A stretch of DNA of 33,033 bases from Lachnospiraceae bacterium. GTDB taxonomy: Bacteria; Bacillota; Clostridia; Lachnospirales; Lachnospiraceae. Of this stretch, positions 1 through 9,629 are shown one piece after another. The translations under genes and the position numbers were made by a program. Position 1 is the stretch's first letter. Each line of letters starts with the position of its first letter. A model generated the notes under the pieces. It did no database searches and was not told the origin of the DNA. It saw only the letters and a program-made list of their open reading frames with translations. The DNA lies in contig JAILOD010000152.1 in NCBI GenBank assembly GCA_024691015.1, positions 1-33,033 on the forward strand, given 5' to 3'.

Positions 1-1
1 T

Positions 2-1459
2 CCGGATGAACTTATAGACAAGGTCAATCTGCTGAATAACGAAGAAGAAAAGATATACCAAAGTCATACATTAACCGGAGAAAAGATCCTTTCGGAGGTT
101 AAGGAGTACTCTTATCTTGCGGAGGTATCACATTTTCATCATGAACGATATGACGGAGGAGGTTATCCGGATAAGCTTAAAGGAGAAGAAATACCCGAGC
201 TTGCCCGGCTTGTTGCTGTTGCCGATGCATATGACAACCTGACTTCCAATAACGAATTCGGAGAGGTCGCACCACAGTTTGCCGTACGTGAGGAATTTGT
301 CAAGGAGGGCGGTATCCGTTTCGATCCCGATTTTGCTAAAGCAATGGTTGCACTTATATGTGCGGACAGTGAATACCGTTTGAGAGAGATAGAGGATGAG
401 ACAGAGAGTGTTTGGAAAACCGAGATAAATTGTACCTCTTACAGAAGTGAAATATCAAACGGGATCATTGTATCCGAGAATATAAAAAAGATCACCTTTA
501 AATACGAATCCAATACGGAGGATCCTAATGCCTTCTCACAGCCTTCACTTATTGTTTATGACTCACTTGATTCAAGAGTTCATTCTACAAAGCAGTCAAT
601 CATAAACAGTAATTATACCGAGTACGGAGAAATATGGTTTGACGGTCATACAATTTGTACGGTTGCCAGAAACATTGAGAGTAAGATTACCGATGTGGCA
701 GAAAGCGGTATATTTAAAAAGAAGGATCATTCGATCCAGTATGAGATTGAAACGGCAAGATATAAAGATCATATCCGCATAATAATAAAGGGTGGAGAAA
801 AGATCGTTGAAATTACCGTTGCACTTCCCGACAGCATAAGGTTTGCATATATCGGAATTACGGGAGAGAATGCTCATATAAGCGGGATCAGTGTTGAAGA
901 AACACAAGAGCAGCTTAAGGAAGGCGATATTAAAAGAATTGCCGAGGAGGTCAGCTATATTGACCGGATGGAATCAGATATTGCCAATATTCAGGTCAAC
1001 GGTTACAGGACACTCAGTACCGAAGGTGTAAAGATCTTTGACGGAATGAGATTGGAATTCCATACTATGAGTCTTCCTACAGCAAATCTGATATGGCATT
1101 GTCCTTACATGGTTTTGTATACTGCAGATGATAAAAAGATAAACGGTGAGAATTATCGTGAGCTGGTACTCATCCGTATAGATGGAGAAGTGGAACCGGC
1201 AGACGATCTCGTGGACAGAAATAAAATACTTGTTACAAAGAGTAATGAGTTTGAAGGCTGGGATAACTGGAAAGAGGTAAACAAAACGGGAATGGAGTGC
1301 GTGGTAAGGTTTAACAAAAGGGGAAATAAGCTTACCGTTACCACTGATAATCTTGGCATATCCATAAAAAGCGTGTTGACTATCGATAAGGATATGGGAG
1401 ATATCTATGTGTCTCTCACGGGAGATCAGGTTGCGTTAACTGACATAAGAGTTCTGTAA
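2..1459 (+). CDS. HD-GYP domain protein (5'-truncated by the window edge) with a duplicated beta-rich C-terminal region
   Basis: The frame is open from position 2 and reads ...HFHHERYDGGGYPDKLKGEEIPELARLVAVADAYDNLTS..., the C-terminal half of an HD-GYP domain. The listed ORF at 344 is only an internal Met of this reading frame. Confidence 0.9.
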   Translation, partial: PDELIDKVNLLNNEEEKIYQSHTLTGEKILSEVKEYSYLAEVSHFHHERYDGGGYPDKLKGEEIPELARLVAVADAYDNLTSNNEFGEVAPQFAVREEFVKEGGIRFDPDFAKAMVALICADSEYRLREIEDETESVWKTEINCTSYRSEISNGIIVSENIKKITFKYESNTEDPNAFSQPSLIVYDSLDSRVHSTKQSIINSNYTEYGEIWFDGHTICTVARNIESKITDVAESGIFKKKDHSIQYEIETARYKDHIRIIIKGGEKIVEITVALPDSIRFAYIGITGENAHISGISVEETQEQLKEGDIKRIAEEVSYIDRMESDIANIQVNGYRTLSTEGVKIFDGMRLEFHTMSLPTANLIWHCPYMVLYTADDKKINGENYRELVLIRIDGEVEPADDLVDRNKILVTKSNEFEGWDNWKEVNKTGMECVVRFNKRGNKLTVTTDNLGISIKSVLTIDKDMGDIYVSLTGDQVALTDIRVL

Positions 1460-1519
1460 TGTAAGGCAGTATTATCTGATAGTTGTTTTCAGGTTTATTT
1501 AACCGGCAGAGGAATCGAT

Positions 1520-2911
1520 ATGAATACTATTTTGGTAATTGATGACGAAAATATGAATCTAATAAGCACCAGGCATATTCTTGAAAGCTGCGGTTACAAT
1601 GTTGTGACTGCAGATTCCGGTGAGAAGGGTATAGCAATCCTGGAGGAGATTTCTATCGATCTCCTTCTTCTGGACGTTAAAATGCCCGGGATGGACGGGA
1701 TAGAGACCTTAAAGGAAATCAGAAGAAAATCGAGATTTTCGAAGCTTAAGGTTATATTCTTTACCTCCTCGGATTCGGAGGATGCACTGGTTCAGGCAGC
1801 GCATCTTTACGCCAGCGGTTTCCTGAAAAAACCCTGTATGCCTGAGGATATTAAGGAAATTGTCGGTTCGGTCCTGGAGGGAAGCTATGAAAAGACCATA
1901 CTTGCGGTGGATGATGAACCTATAAATCATATCTTTATCAGGAAGATTTTTGAAGGGGAATACAGAGTTGATTCGGTTTCTTCCGGCGCAGAGGCGCTTG
2001 AGTATTTGAATAATAACCTGCCCGATATTATCCTTATGGATCTGAAGATGCCTGAGGTAAGCGGTACGGATACATACCTGGCAATAAGAGAGGTAGAGGC
2101 GTGGTCGAAGATACCGGTTGTCTTCATTACGGCGGATGAGGACGGTGATACCGAGGTAAGGCTTCTTAAAATGGGTGCAAGGGACTTTATAACAAAGCCC
2201 TTTGTTCCTGAAGTGGCAAGGGAAAGGATAAAACGTATAATTGAGCTTTCCACACTTCAGGATTTCCTGCAATCCGAAGTTGATCGTAAGACCAACGACC
2301 TCGAAAAAGCATACAGGAGACTTAAGGACTTATCGGAACAGATCGTTATGGCCCTTTCCGGTACCATAGATGAAAAGGACCAGTATACAAACGGTCATTC
2401 AAAAAGAGTGGCTATCTATTCCAGAGAGATCGCCATAAGAATGAAAAAAAGCGAAGAAGAGATCAATAATATATTTTTTGCGGCAATGCTCCATGATGTC
2501 GGGAAGATAGGTATTCCGCTGGAGATCATAAATAAACCCGGAAGGCTTACCGATGAGGAATTTGAGATAATAAAGAGTCATACGGAAAAGGGGGCAAAGA
2601 TATTAAGTACGATCTCTGCATTACCAAGTCTTTCGGTTGGAGCTCACTGGCACCATGAAAGATACGATGGAACAGGATACCCCGATGGGTTAAAGGGGAC
2701 GGATATTCCCGAGATCGCGCGTATCATCTGTGTTGCGGACTGCTATGATGCAATGAGTTCAAACAGAAGCTACAGGCAGGCGCTGGCGCAACAGGTTGTA
2801 AGAAGTGAGATCGAAAAAGGAAGAGGGTCTCAGTTCGATCCCGCTATAGCGGATATTATGCTTGATATGATAAGTGAAGATAAAGATTATAAAATGAGGG
2901 AAGAAAAATGA
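1520..2911 (+). CDS. Response regulator with two REC domains and an HD-GYP phosphodiesterase domain
   Basis: Two receiver domains (ILVIDDEN...LLLLDVKMPGMDG; ILAVDDEP...IILMDLKMPEVSG), then HDVGKIGIP and HHERYDGTGYPDGLKGTDIPEIARIICVADCYDAM. Confidence 0.95.
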   Translation: MNTILVIDDENMNLISTRHILESCGYNVVTADSGEKGIAILEEISIDLLLLDVKMPGMDGIETLKEIRRKSRFSKLKVIFFTSSDSEDALVQAAHLYASGFLKKPCMPEDIKEIVGSVLEGSYEKTILAVDDEPINHIFIRKIFEGEYRVDSVSSGAEALEYLNNNLPDIILMDLKMPEVSGTDTYLAIREVEAWSKIPVVFITADEDGDTEVRLLKMGARDFITKPFVPEVARERIKRIIELSTLQDFLQSEVDRKTNDLEKAYRRLKDLSEQIVMALSGTIDEKDQYTNGHSKRVAIYSREIAIRMKKSEEEINNIFFAAMLHDVGKIGIPLEIINKPGRLTDEEFEIIKSHTEKGAKILSTISALPSLSVGAHWHHERYDGTGYPDGLKGTDIPEIARIICVADCYDAMSSNRSYRQALAQQVVRSEIEKGRGSQFDPAIADIMLDMISEDKDYKMREEK

Positions 2912-5439
2912 AGTTGAAAAAAAGAGGGGACGAAGTTTTTCACATTTCACACATTATCATTCTTTTATTCTATACAACTTTTTCGATAATACTGATGGCG
3001 GAAGCGATTCTCCTGGGGTGGGAGATCTGGCCGTTTCCGCTTATGGTAGCGGGCATCATCGGCAGTTGGATTTTGCACGTCTTTCAGAGCATACCGGAGG
3101 ATTATCGTACCTGGGTTTATGCAACATTTATTACCATAGAGCTGTTTTATTACGGTATTCATGAGAGCAGTGCCTATGATCTGGCAGGTGTTGTTATCGT
3201 CTGTATGCTTATGTTCACACTGACCGGCAAGAAGCGGCTGATCTATCTTTCTGTCATCACATATCTCATTGTTTTTTCCTACGATATTATTAATATGAGC
3301 TCAGAAGGCGGAGAATTTGATTCCCTGCTTATAACACGTAGTATGCTTCATGTAGCAATAGTTATAGTTGCTGCAATAGTTTTATGTACGCTTATAAGCA
3401 GGCTGGATATGTTGATCACAAATTCCGATGATGAGGTTGCACGGTTAAGTAAGGTATCCGAAAAAATGGATGATTTCCTTGCAAACCTTTCACACGAATT
3501 ACGTACCCCCGTAAATGCGGTTATCGGTTTGTCTGAGGTCCTTGGAGAAGAAAATTCCGATACCAAACAGGGAGAGAGAATAAATGCGATCTCCAAAGCA
3601 GGAAGAAGGATGGCAGATGAGATAAACGATATTCTGGATTATACGGAAATAGATCTGAAGAATATCTCTGTTAACAATGAGGTTTACATGGTTGCATCTA
3701 TTGTAAACGACCTTATGACACGCCTGAATGTGGCAGAAAACTATAAGACACAGCTTGTTGTGGATATAGAGCCGTCTGTTCCGGTTGAGCTTATAGGAGA
3801 TGCCGAAAAGATCGGGAAAACGTTGAGACATCTTATCACCAATGCACTTAAATATACAAGAGACGGTGGGGTATATGCTCATATTTATGCAACAAAAAGA
3901 GATTACGGAGTTAATCTCATCTTTGAGATCAGGGATACCGGGCCGGGGATCAGTGAGGGTGAGATGGAATTTATCTATGATAATTTTTACCAGTCCGATT
4001 CCGGAAGGACAAGAGAAGTCGGAGGACTTGGACTTGGAATTCCTATCGTTAACGGTTTTGCACAGGCAATGTCAGGTTTTCTCACCATAGAAAGTAAGCA
4101 GGGAGAGGGAACCGTGGCAAGGGTATGTATTCCTCAGAAGGTTAACAATTATGCCCCCTGTATTGCAATTGATACCGGAGAAAAGGTGTGCATAGCGGGC
4201 TTTTATGATTTTGAAACCACGTCACATCCGCGTGTCCGGCAATTTTATATGGATATGGTCAGCCATCTGGTGGAAGGGCTCTCGGTTCCCTATCACAGGA
4301 TCACATCCGTAAGTGAACTTGACAGGCTCAAAAGCATTTATAATATCACCCATATTTTCGTGGGAACCAGTGAGTATATTGCAAATAAGAAATATATAGA
4401 TTCACTGTTAAGTGAAATGAATGTTGCTGTTGTTGCGGATCCGGGCTTTAATGAAAAGCTGCCGGCAGAGATCTATCTTATGCCAAAGCCCTTCTATGGA
4501 ATTCAGATAGCCAATTTTCTGAATACTATCGGAAATGAGGACATTTCATCTGATACGAGAAGGATGTTCTGTCCGGGAATAAAGGTACTTGTCGTCGACG
4601 ATGAACCGATGAACCTTTATGTGGCAAGGGGAATATTCGAAAGCTATAAGATGAAGGTTACGACCGTTGACAGCGGATATGATGCATTAATGGTATTCAG
4701 TGAAGAGGATTTCGATATCATTTTTATGGATTATATGATGCCTGGTATGGATGGAACCGAAGCCATGAAGAGGCTTAAGACAGAGGCTGAACGAGAAAAA
4801 AGGGAGTGCACCGTGGTTGCACTTACGGCCAATGCAACCAGTCATGCAAAGGACATGTTTTTGTCGGAGGGATTCGACGGTTTTGTTGCAAAGCCTGTAG
4901 ATAACGCCGAGCTTGAAAGGACATTAAAGAGAGTTCTGCCAAAGAATGCAATAGTATATGAGGATATGCCATCGTTTGACAAAACAGGGGATGAAAGGTT
5001 ACCGGAGGAAGAAAAAAGCTTATATGAAACCAGCGAGTCGGAAGAACCGGAATCTGACGATGAGCTGTTGATACCGGGAATAGACATTGAGAAGGGAATG
5101 GCCTATTGCCAGAATGACATGGAGTTTTATATTTCGCTTCTTGGGGAATATATAAGGGATGCTGAAGAAAAGATAAACTCCTTAAATTCTATTTTTGAAA
5201 AGCTTGAACTGAAGAATTATGAGATCAGAACACACGCTATAAAGAGTACCTCCAGGATGATAGGTGCGATCAATATGTCGGAACGGGCGCAGAGGCTTGA
5301 AGAAGCTGCGGAAAGCGGAAATACCGACTATATTAAAAAATACCATCCGGATTTTGTAAAAGACTACGCTGAATTTTTATCCCTTATTGCAGTAAAGCTT
5401 ACAGCAATGAAAAACAGAACGGCAGGAGGGGAAATATGA
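2908..5439 (+). CDS. Membrane hybrid sensor histidine kinase (TM - HisKA/HATPase - degenerate REC - REC - HPt)
   Basis: N-terminal hydrophobic helices; NLSHELRTPVNAVIGLSEVL H-box; GGLGLGIPIV G-box; REC VLVVDDEPMN...IIFMDYMMPGMDG; HPt-like THAIKSTSRMIGA. ATGA overlap with the previous gene. Confidence 0.93.
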   Translation: MKLKKRGDEVFHISHIIILLFYTTFSIILMAEAILLGWEIWPFPLMVAGIIGSWILHVFQSIPEDYRTWVYATFITIELFYYGIHESSAYDLAGVVIVCMLMFTLTGKKRLIYLSVITYLIVFSYDIINMSSEGGEFDSLLITRSMLHVAIVIVAAIVLCTLISRLDMLITNSDDEVARLSKVSEKMDDFLANLSHELRTPVNAVIGLSEVLGEENSDTKQGERINAISKAGRRMADEINDILDYTEIDLKNISVNNEVYMVASIVNDLMTRLNVAENYKTQLVVDIEPSVPVELIGDAEKIGKTLRHLITNALKYTRDGGVYAHIYATKRDYGVNLIFEIRDTGPGISEGEMEFIYDNFYQSDSGRTREVGGLGLGIPIVNGFAQAMSGFLTIESKQGEGTVARVCIPQKVNNYAPCIAIDTGEKVCIAGFYDFETTSHPRVRQFYMDMVSHLVEGLSVPYHRITSVSELDRLKSIYNITHIFVGTSEYIANKKYIDSLLSEMNVAVVADPGFNEKLPAEIYLMPKPFYGIQIANFLNTIGNEDISSDTRRMFCPGIKVLVVDDEPMNLYVARGIFESYKMKVTTVDSGYDALMVFSEEDFDIIFMDYMMPGMDGTEAMKRLKTEAEREKRECTVVALTANATSHAKDMFLSEGFDGFVAKPVDNAELERTLKRVLPKNAIVYEDMPSFDKTGDERLPEEEKSLYETSESEEPESDDELLIPGIDIEKGMAYCQNDMEFYISLLGEYIRDAEEKINSLNSIFEKLELKNYEIRTHAIKSTSRMIGAINMSERAQRLEEAAESGNTDYIKKYHPDFVKDYAEFLSLIAVKLTAMKNRTAGGEI

Positions 5440-8117
5440 GACTGGTCAGATATCTTAAAAACTATGTCAGGGGAAATGAGCACGACATCAGGGAGCGAAG
5501 CTTTGTAAATATCTGTCTGCTTGTGGAGTTTTTTGTGCTCGTTATATATATATGGAATTTCTTTATAGGGGAGCACAGGACCAAGATCATTGCGCTTTCG
5601 ATGATTGTATTTGTGGTACCGGTGATATTGTTTCTGTCACTTAGATTTGATAAAACCGAGTTGGGAGCCGTCCTGCTGTGTATGTCCGGATCCCTGATCG
5701 TCTTTCCTGCAGTCTTCTTTACGGCAGGGGGGATGCGTGGCTGTGCGATTTTGTGGGATATCTTTTTCTTTGTTTTTATTTCGGTAAGTGTAAGAGGGTT
5801 ATTCAAGATATTTTTACTTATCCTGCATGCGGCATCTATTCTGGTCTGTTATATTGTCTCTTACATTTATCCCGCAACGGTATTACAGAGAAGCTATGAG
5901 ACGGAAATACTGGATTCCGCAGGTTCGGTGATCGCCGTAGGATTTTTGCTCGTTACGATAATGGAGTATCAGAGGCTCTTCTACATAGAAGAAAACAAGA
6001 GAACCAGAGAACAGAGTAAGAGAGTTGAAGAGTTAAATGCTTCACAGAACCGTTTCTTCTCAAGTATGAGCCACGAGATAAGAACTCCGATAAATACCAT
6101 AATAGGCTTTAATGAAATGATACTTCGGGAGGAGATCTCTGAGGAGGTGGCAGAGGATGCCATAAATGTACAATCTGCATCTAAGATGCTCTTAAGCCTT
6201 ATAAACGATATTCTGGATATGTCCAAAATAGAATCCGGACAGATGGAGCTTGTAAAAGGTACATATGCTCCCGGTGACATGTTAAGTGATATTGTAGGTA
6301 TGCTATGGATCAAGGCAAGAGAAAAGAATCTTGACTTCCATATTGAGGTGGATCCCTCTCTCCCGGTCAGAATGGTCGGGGATGAGATGAGGATAAAACA
6401 GGTAATTCTGAATGTTCTGAATAATTCCATTAAATATACTTCGGAAGGAAGTATTTCACTTTCCGTCGGATTCGAAAAGAAAAATGACAGAGAAGGAACC
6501 GTGGTATTCACTATTGCTGATACCGGCATGGGTATAAAGAAAGAAAACATACCTTATCTTTTCAGTGCTTTTAAGAGAGTGGATGAAGAGAAGAACCGGT
6601 ATATTGAAGGCACGGGACTGGGACTTAACATAGTTAAAGAACTGGTGGATCTTATGGGAGGCAAGATAAGCGTAAACAGTATCTATACTAAGGGCAGCAC
6701 GTTTATCATATATATTCCTCAGGAGATCTCCTCGGAAGAGAGTGTGGGTAAACTCAATCTTGAAGAGAGACATACACTGGGTAAGAGAAAAAACAGAAAG
6801 GTTTCTTTTGAGGCACCAAAGGCTAATATCCTGGTTGTAGATGACAATCACGCCAACGTGATGGTGGTGCAGAAGTTACTCCGTGACACCAAAATTCATA
6901 TAGATGCGGCAGAAAGCGGGCAAGAGGCCTTAAAGAAGACACAGTTCAATAAGTACGATCTGATATTTATGGATCATCTGATGCCCGAAATGGATGGTAT
7001 AGAATGTCTGCACGCGATAAGAAACCAGACCGGAGGCTTTAATACCCAGACACAGGTGGTAGTTCTTACGGCAAATTCCGGCGAGAAGAACAGAGTGCTG
7101 TATTCGAGAGAAGGCTTTGACGGTTATCTTTTGAAACCGGTCAGCAGTATAGAACTTGAAGAAGAACTGGTAAACAGGCTTCCCAAGGATTATGTCGCGA
7201 TCAAAGAAGAGGATGTTTTTGAAGCAGGTGATGAATACAGGACAAATATTTTTAAGCGAAAAATGCCGGTTATCATAACAACCGAAAGCGTAAGTGACCT
7301 TCCGGTTAAATTTTATGAGGATAAAGGTGTCGAAGTTATACCTTATTATGTTCATACAGAGAACGGAGATTTTCTGGATGGCCTGGAAACCGGTGTAAGA
7401 GGTCTGGTTTCCTATATCAAGGATGAAAAGAAAAATGCATATTCCGAAGCTCCCAAGGTGTCGGAGTATGAAGAGTTTTTTGCCAGAAATCTGTTGAAGG
7501 CCGTAAACATTATTCATATATCGATGAGCTCTTCTGTGGGATTGGGTTATAAGAGAGCACTGGAGGCTTCGGAATCCTTTGAGAATGTCACGGTCATAGA
7601 TTCAAAGCATCTTTCCAGCGGAATGGGACTTCTGGTGCTTGAAGCCGCCCGGCTTGTAAACGAGACGGATAATCCGGATGTGATCATAAACAGGATAATC
7701 AGATCAGAGAATAAGGTACATACCAGCTTTGTAGTGGATGATACGGAATACTTAAAACGTGCGGGAAGGCTTGCACCCGTTGTATATCACATTGCAACAT
7801 CCCTGTTTATTCATCCCGTGCTTACTCTTAGGAAAGGAAAAATGCTGCCCTCCGGTTTTTATTTCGGTACAAAAGAGCATGCAAGAAAAAAATACATAAA
7901 CAGGGTACTGTCCAATAAAAATATAGATACATCCCTACTGTTTGTGACCTATGTCGATCTGGAGATTGAAGAACAGAAGGAGATAGAGGAGCTGATAAAT
8001 AAAAAGAAACATTTTGACAGGATAATCTTCCAGTGTGCTTCCTCCGCCATTTCCGTTAACTGCGGACCCGGCTCGTTTGGTCTTTTATACAGGGAAAAAG
8101 ATAATACAGAGCAGTAA
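5436..8117 (+). CDS. Membrane hybrid histidine kinase (HisKA/HATPase - REC) with a C-terminal DegV family domain
   Basis: MSHEIRTPINTIIGFNEMI H-box; GTGLGLNIVKELV; REC ILVVDDNHAN...LIFMDHLMPEMDG...LLKPV; then from about aa 610 MPVIITTESVSDLPVKFYEDKGVEVIPYYVHTENGDFLDG...HISMSSSVGLGYKRALEAS...VTVIDSKHLSSGMGLLVLEAARL...FVVDDTEYLKRAGRL...HPVLTLRKGKM, typical of DegV/EDD proteins. Confidence 0.93.
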   Translation: MRLVRYLKNYVRGNEHDIRERSFVNICLLVEFFVLVIYIWNFFIGEHRTKIIALSMIVFVVPVILFLSLRFDKTELGAVLLCMSGSLIVFPAVFFTAGGMRGCAILWDIFFFVFISVSVRGLFKIFLLILHAASILVCYIVSYIYPATVLQRSYETEILDSAGSVIAVGFLLVTIMEYQRLFYIEENKRTREQSKRVEELNASQNRFFSSMSHEIRTPINTIIGFNEMILREEISEEVAEDAINVQSASKMLLSLINDILDMSKIESGQMELVKGTYAPGDMLSDIVGMLWIKAREKNLDFHIEVDPSLPVRMVGDEMRIKQVILNVLNNSIKYTSEGSISLSVGFEKKNDREGTVVFTIADTGMGIKKENIPYLFSAFKRVDEEKNRYIEGTGLGLNIVKELVDLMGGKISVNSIYTKGSTFIIYIPQEISSEESVGKLNLEERHTLGKRKNRKVSFEAPKANILVVDDNHANVMVVQKLLRDTKIHIDAAESGQEALKKTQFNKYDLIFMDHLMPEMDGIECLHAIRNQTGGFNTQTQVVVLTANSGEKNRVLYSREGFDGYLLKPVSSIELEEELVNRLPKDYVAIKEEDVFEAGDEYRTNIFKRKMPVIITTESVSDLPVKFYEDKGVEVIPYYVHTENGDFLDGLETGVRGLVSYIKDEKKNAYSEAPKVSEYEEFFARNLLKAVNIIHISMSSSVGLGYKRALEASESFENVTVIDSKHLSSGMGLLVLEAARLVNETDNPDVIINRIIRSENKVHTSFVVDDTEYLKRAGRLAPVVYHIATSLFIHPVLTLRKGKMLPSGFYFGTKEHARKKYINRVLSNKNIDTSLLFVTYVDLEIEEQKEIEELINKKKHFDRIIFQCASSAISVNCGPGSFGLLYREKDNTEQ

Positions 8118-8142
8118 ACAGCTTAATTTGCGTATATGCCTG

Positions 8143-8176
8143 CCCGGTGACATTAAATGTCACCGGGTGTTTTTTG
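8143..8176 (+). terminator. Rho-independent terminator of the signalling cassette
   Basis: CCCGGTGACATT-A-AATGTCACCGGG (12-bp perfect stem) followed by TGTTTTTT. Confidence 0.9.
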
Positions 8177-8216
8177 GTAATAGGTTTAAACTATAGCAAG
8201 CTCCTGTTTTTTGGAA

Positions 8217-8232
8217 TTATACAGAAGTATAA
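8217..8232. promoter_or_regulatory. Candidate operator: dyad TTATAC-AGAA-GTATAA upstream of the metY-like gene
   Basis: Perfect 6+4+6 dyad in the intergenic region between the terminator and the sulfur-assimilation genes. Confidence 0.3.
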
Positions 8233-8301
8233 AACAGTGGTATTCTCCGAATAGATCAGATGCAGATGATACAAATAAAACAAAAACAGGAGGATATTAA
8301 A

Positions 8302-9606
8302 ATGAGCAATAATGAACATCAGTATAAATTTGAAACTCTTCAATTACACGTGGGACAGGAACAGGCAGATCCGGTTACGGACTCCAGGGCGGTTCCTATC
8401 TATCAGACAACATCCTATGTATTTCACAGTGCAGCACACGCTGCAGACAGATTTAATCTAAGAGATGCAGGTAACATATACGGAAGACTGACTAACAGCA
8501 CACAGGGAGTGCTTGAAGAGAGAGTTGCTGCTCTCGAAGGAGGCGTTGCAGGACTGGCACTTTCAGCCGGGGCAGCAGCGGTAACATATTCACTTATAGC
8601 ACTTGCCGGAGCAGGAGACCATATAGTTGCACAGAATACTATCTACGGCGGAAGCTATAACCTTTTGGACCACACCCTGAGAGATTTCGGTATAGAAACA
8701 ACATTCGTGGATATTCATGATCTCGAAGAGGTAAAAAACGCAATAAACGATAAGACAAAGGCAGTCTTTATAGAGACACTCGGAAATCCGAATTCGGATA
8801 TACCCGATATAGATGCTCTGGCTGCCATAGCACATGAAAACAAAATACCTCTTATTATAGATAATACCTTTGGCACACCGTATTTTATCAGACCGATAGA
8901 GCATGGGGCAGACGTGGTTATTCATTCCGCTACAAAGTTCATAGGAGGTCACGGATCAACGCTTGGAGGAATCATAGTAGATAGTGGAAAATTCGATTGG
9001 AAGGCAAGTGGAAAATTCCCGAGGTTTACCGAGCCGAACCCGAGTTATCACGGTGTTTCGTTTGTTGACGCAGCCGGGGCCGCGGCGTATATTACATATA
9101 TCAGAGCCATTCTTTTAAGAGATACCGGATCGTCAATTGCTCCGATAAGTGCCTGGATATTGCTTCAGAGCCTGGAGACGCTTTCACTCAGGCTTGAGCG
9201 ACATGCCGAGAATACAAAGAAGGTTGTTGAATTCCTTGCAGGGCATCCTCTTGTGGAGAAGGTAAACCATCCTTCTCTTCCCGATCATCCGCAGCACGAG
9301 CTTTACAAGCAGTATTTTCCGAATGGAGGAGGTTCCATTTTTACCTTTGATATAAAGGGCGGACAGAAGGAGGCCTATGCCTTTATAGACGGACTTAAGA
9401 TCTTTTCACTTCTTGCAAATGTCGCAGATGTAAAGAGTCTTGTTATTCATCCGTATGATACGACTCATGCGGAGATGACACCCGAACAGCTTGAGGAGGC
9501 CGGGATACATCAGAATACGATACGTCTTTCAATAGGCACGGAAAATATCGATGATATCATCTGGGATCTTGAACAGGGCTTTGAAGCTGCAAAAGCAGTA
9601 AAATAA
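8302..9606 (+). CDS. metY: O-acetylhomoserine sulfhydrylase / aminocarboxypropyltransferase (PLP-dependent)
   Basis: [32 protein letters not shown]...YGRLTNST...[34 protein letters not shown]. The ATG at 8302 follows an AGGAGG site, so it is preferred over 8260. Confidence 0.93.
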   Translation: MSNNEHQYKFETLQLHVGQEQADPVTDSRAVPIYQTTSYVFHSAAHAADRFNLRDAGNIYGRLTNSTQGVLEERVAALEGGVAGLALSAGAAAVTYSLIALAGAGDHIVAQNTIYGGSYNLLDHTLRDFGIETTFVDIHDLEEVKNAINDKTKAVFIETLGNPNSDIPDIDALAAIAHENKIPLIIDNTFGTPYFIRPIEHGADVVIHSATKFIGGHGSTLGGIIVDSGKFDWKASGKFPRFTEPNPSYHGVSFVDAAGAAAYITYIRAILLRDTGSSIAPISAWILLQSLETLSLRLERHAENTKKVVEFLAGHPLVEKVNHPSLPDHPQHELYKQYFPNGGGSIFTFDIKGGQKEAYAFIDGLKIFSLLANVADVKSLVIHPYDTTHAEMTPEQLEEAGIHQNTIRLSIGTENIDDIIWDLEQGFEAAKAVK

Positions 9607-9629
9607 TAAATAATATTAGGAGGCATATT

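Noticed and set aside
1709-2272. 187-aa minus-strand ORF
   Set aside because: Antisense to conserved REC domains; no recognisable family or start context.
5981-6550. 189-aa minus-strand ORF
   Set aside because: Shadow of HisKA/HATPase coding sequence; Ser/Ile/Leu-rich translation of antisense codons.
6930-7517. 195-aa minus-strand ORF
   Set aside because: Antisense to the REC/DegV junction; no family signature.
7263-8117. Separate degV gene starting at an internal ATG
   Set aside because: The reading frame is continuous with the REC domain and there is no convincing Shine-Dalgarno before 7263; a fusion is the simpler reading.
8177-8301. T-box or SAM riboswitch upstream of metY
   Set aside because: The ~125-nt region lacks the conserved T-box bulge sequence or SAM-I core, and no anti-terminator/terminator pair is visible.
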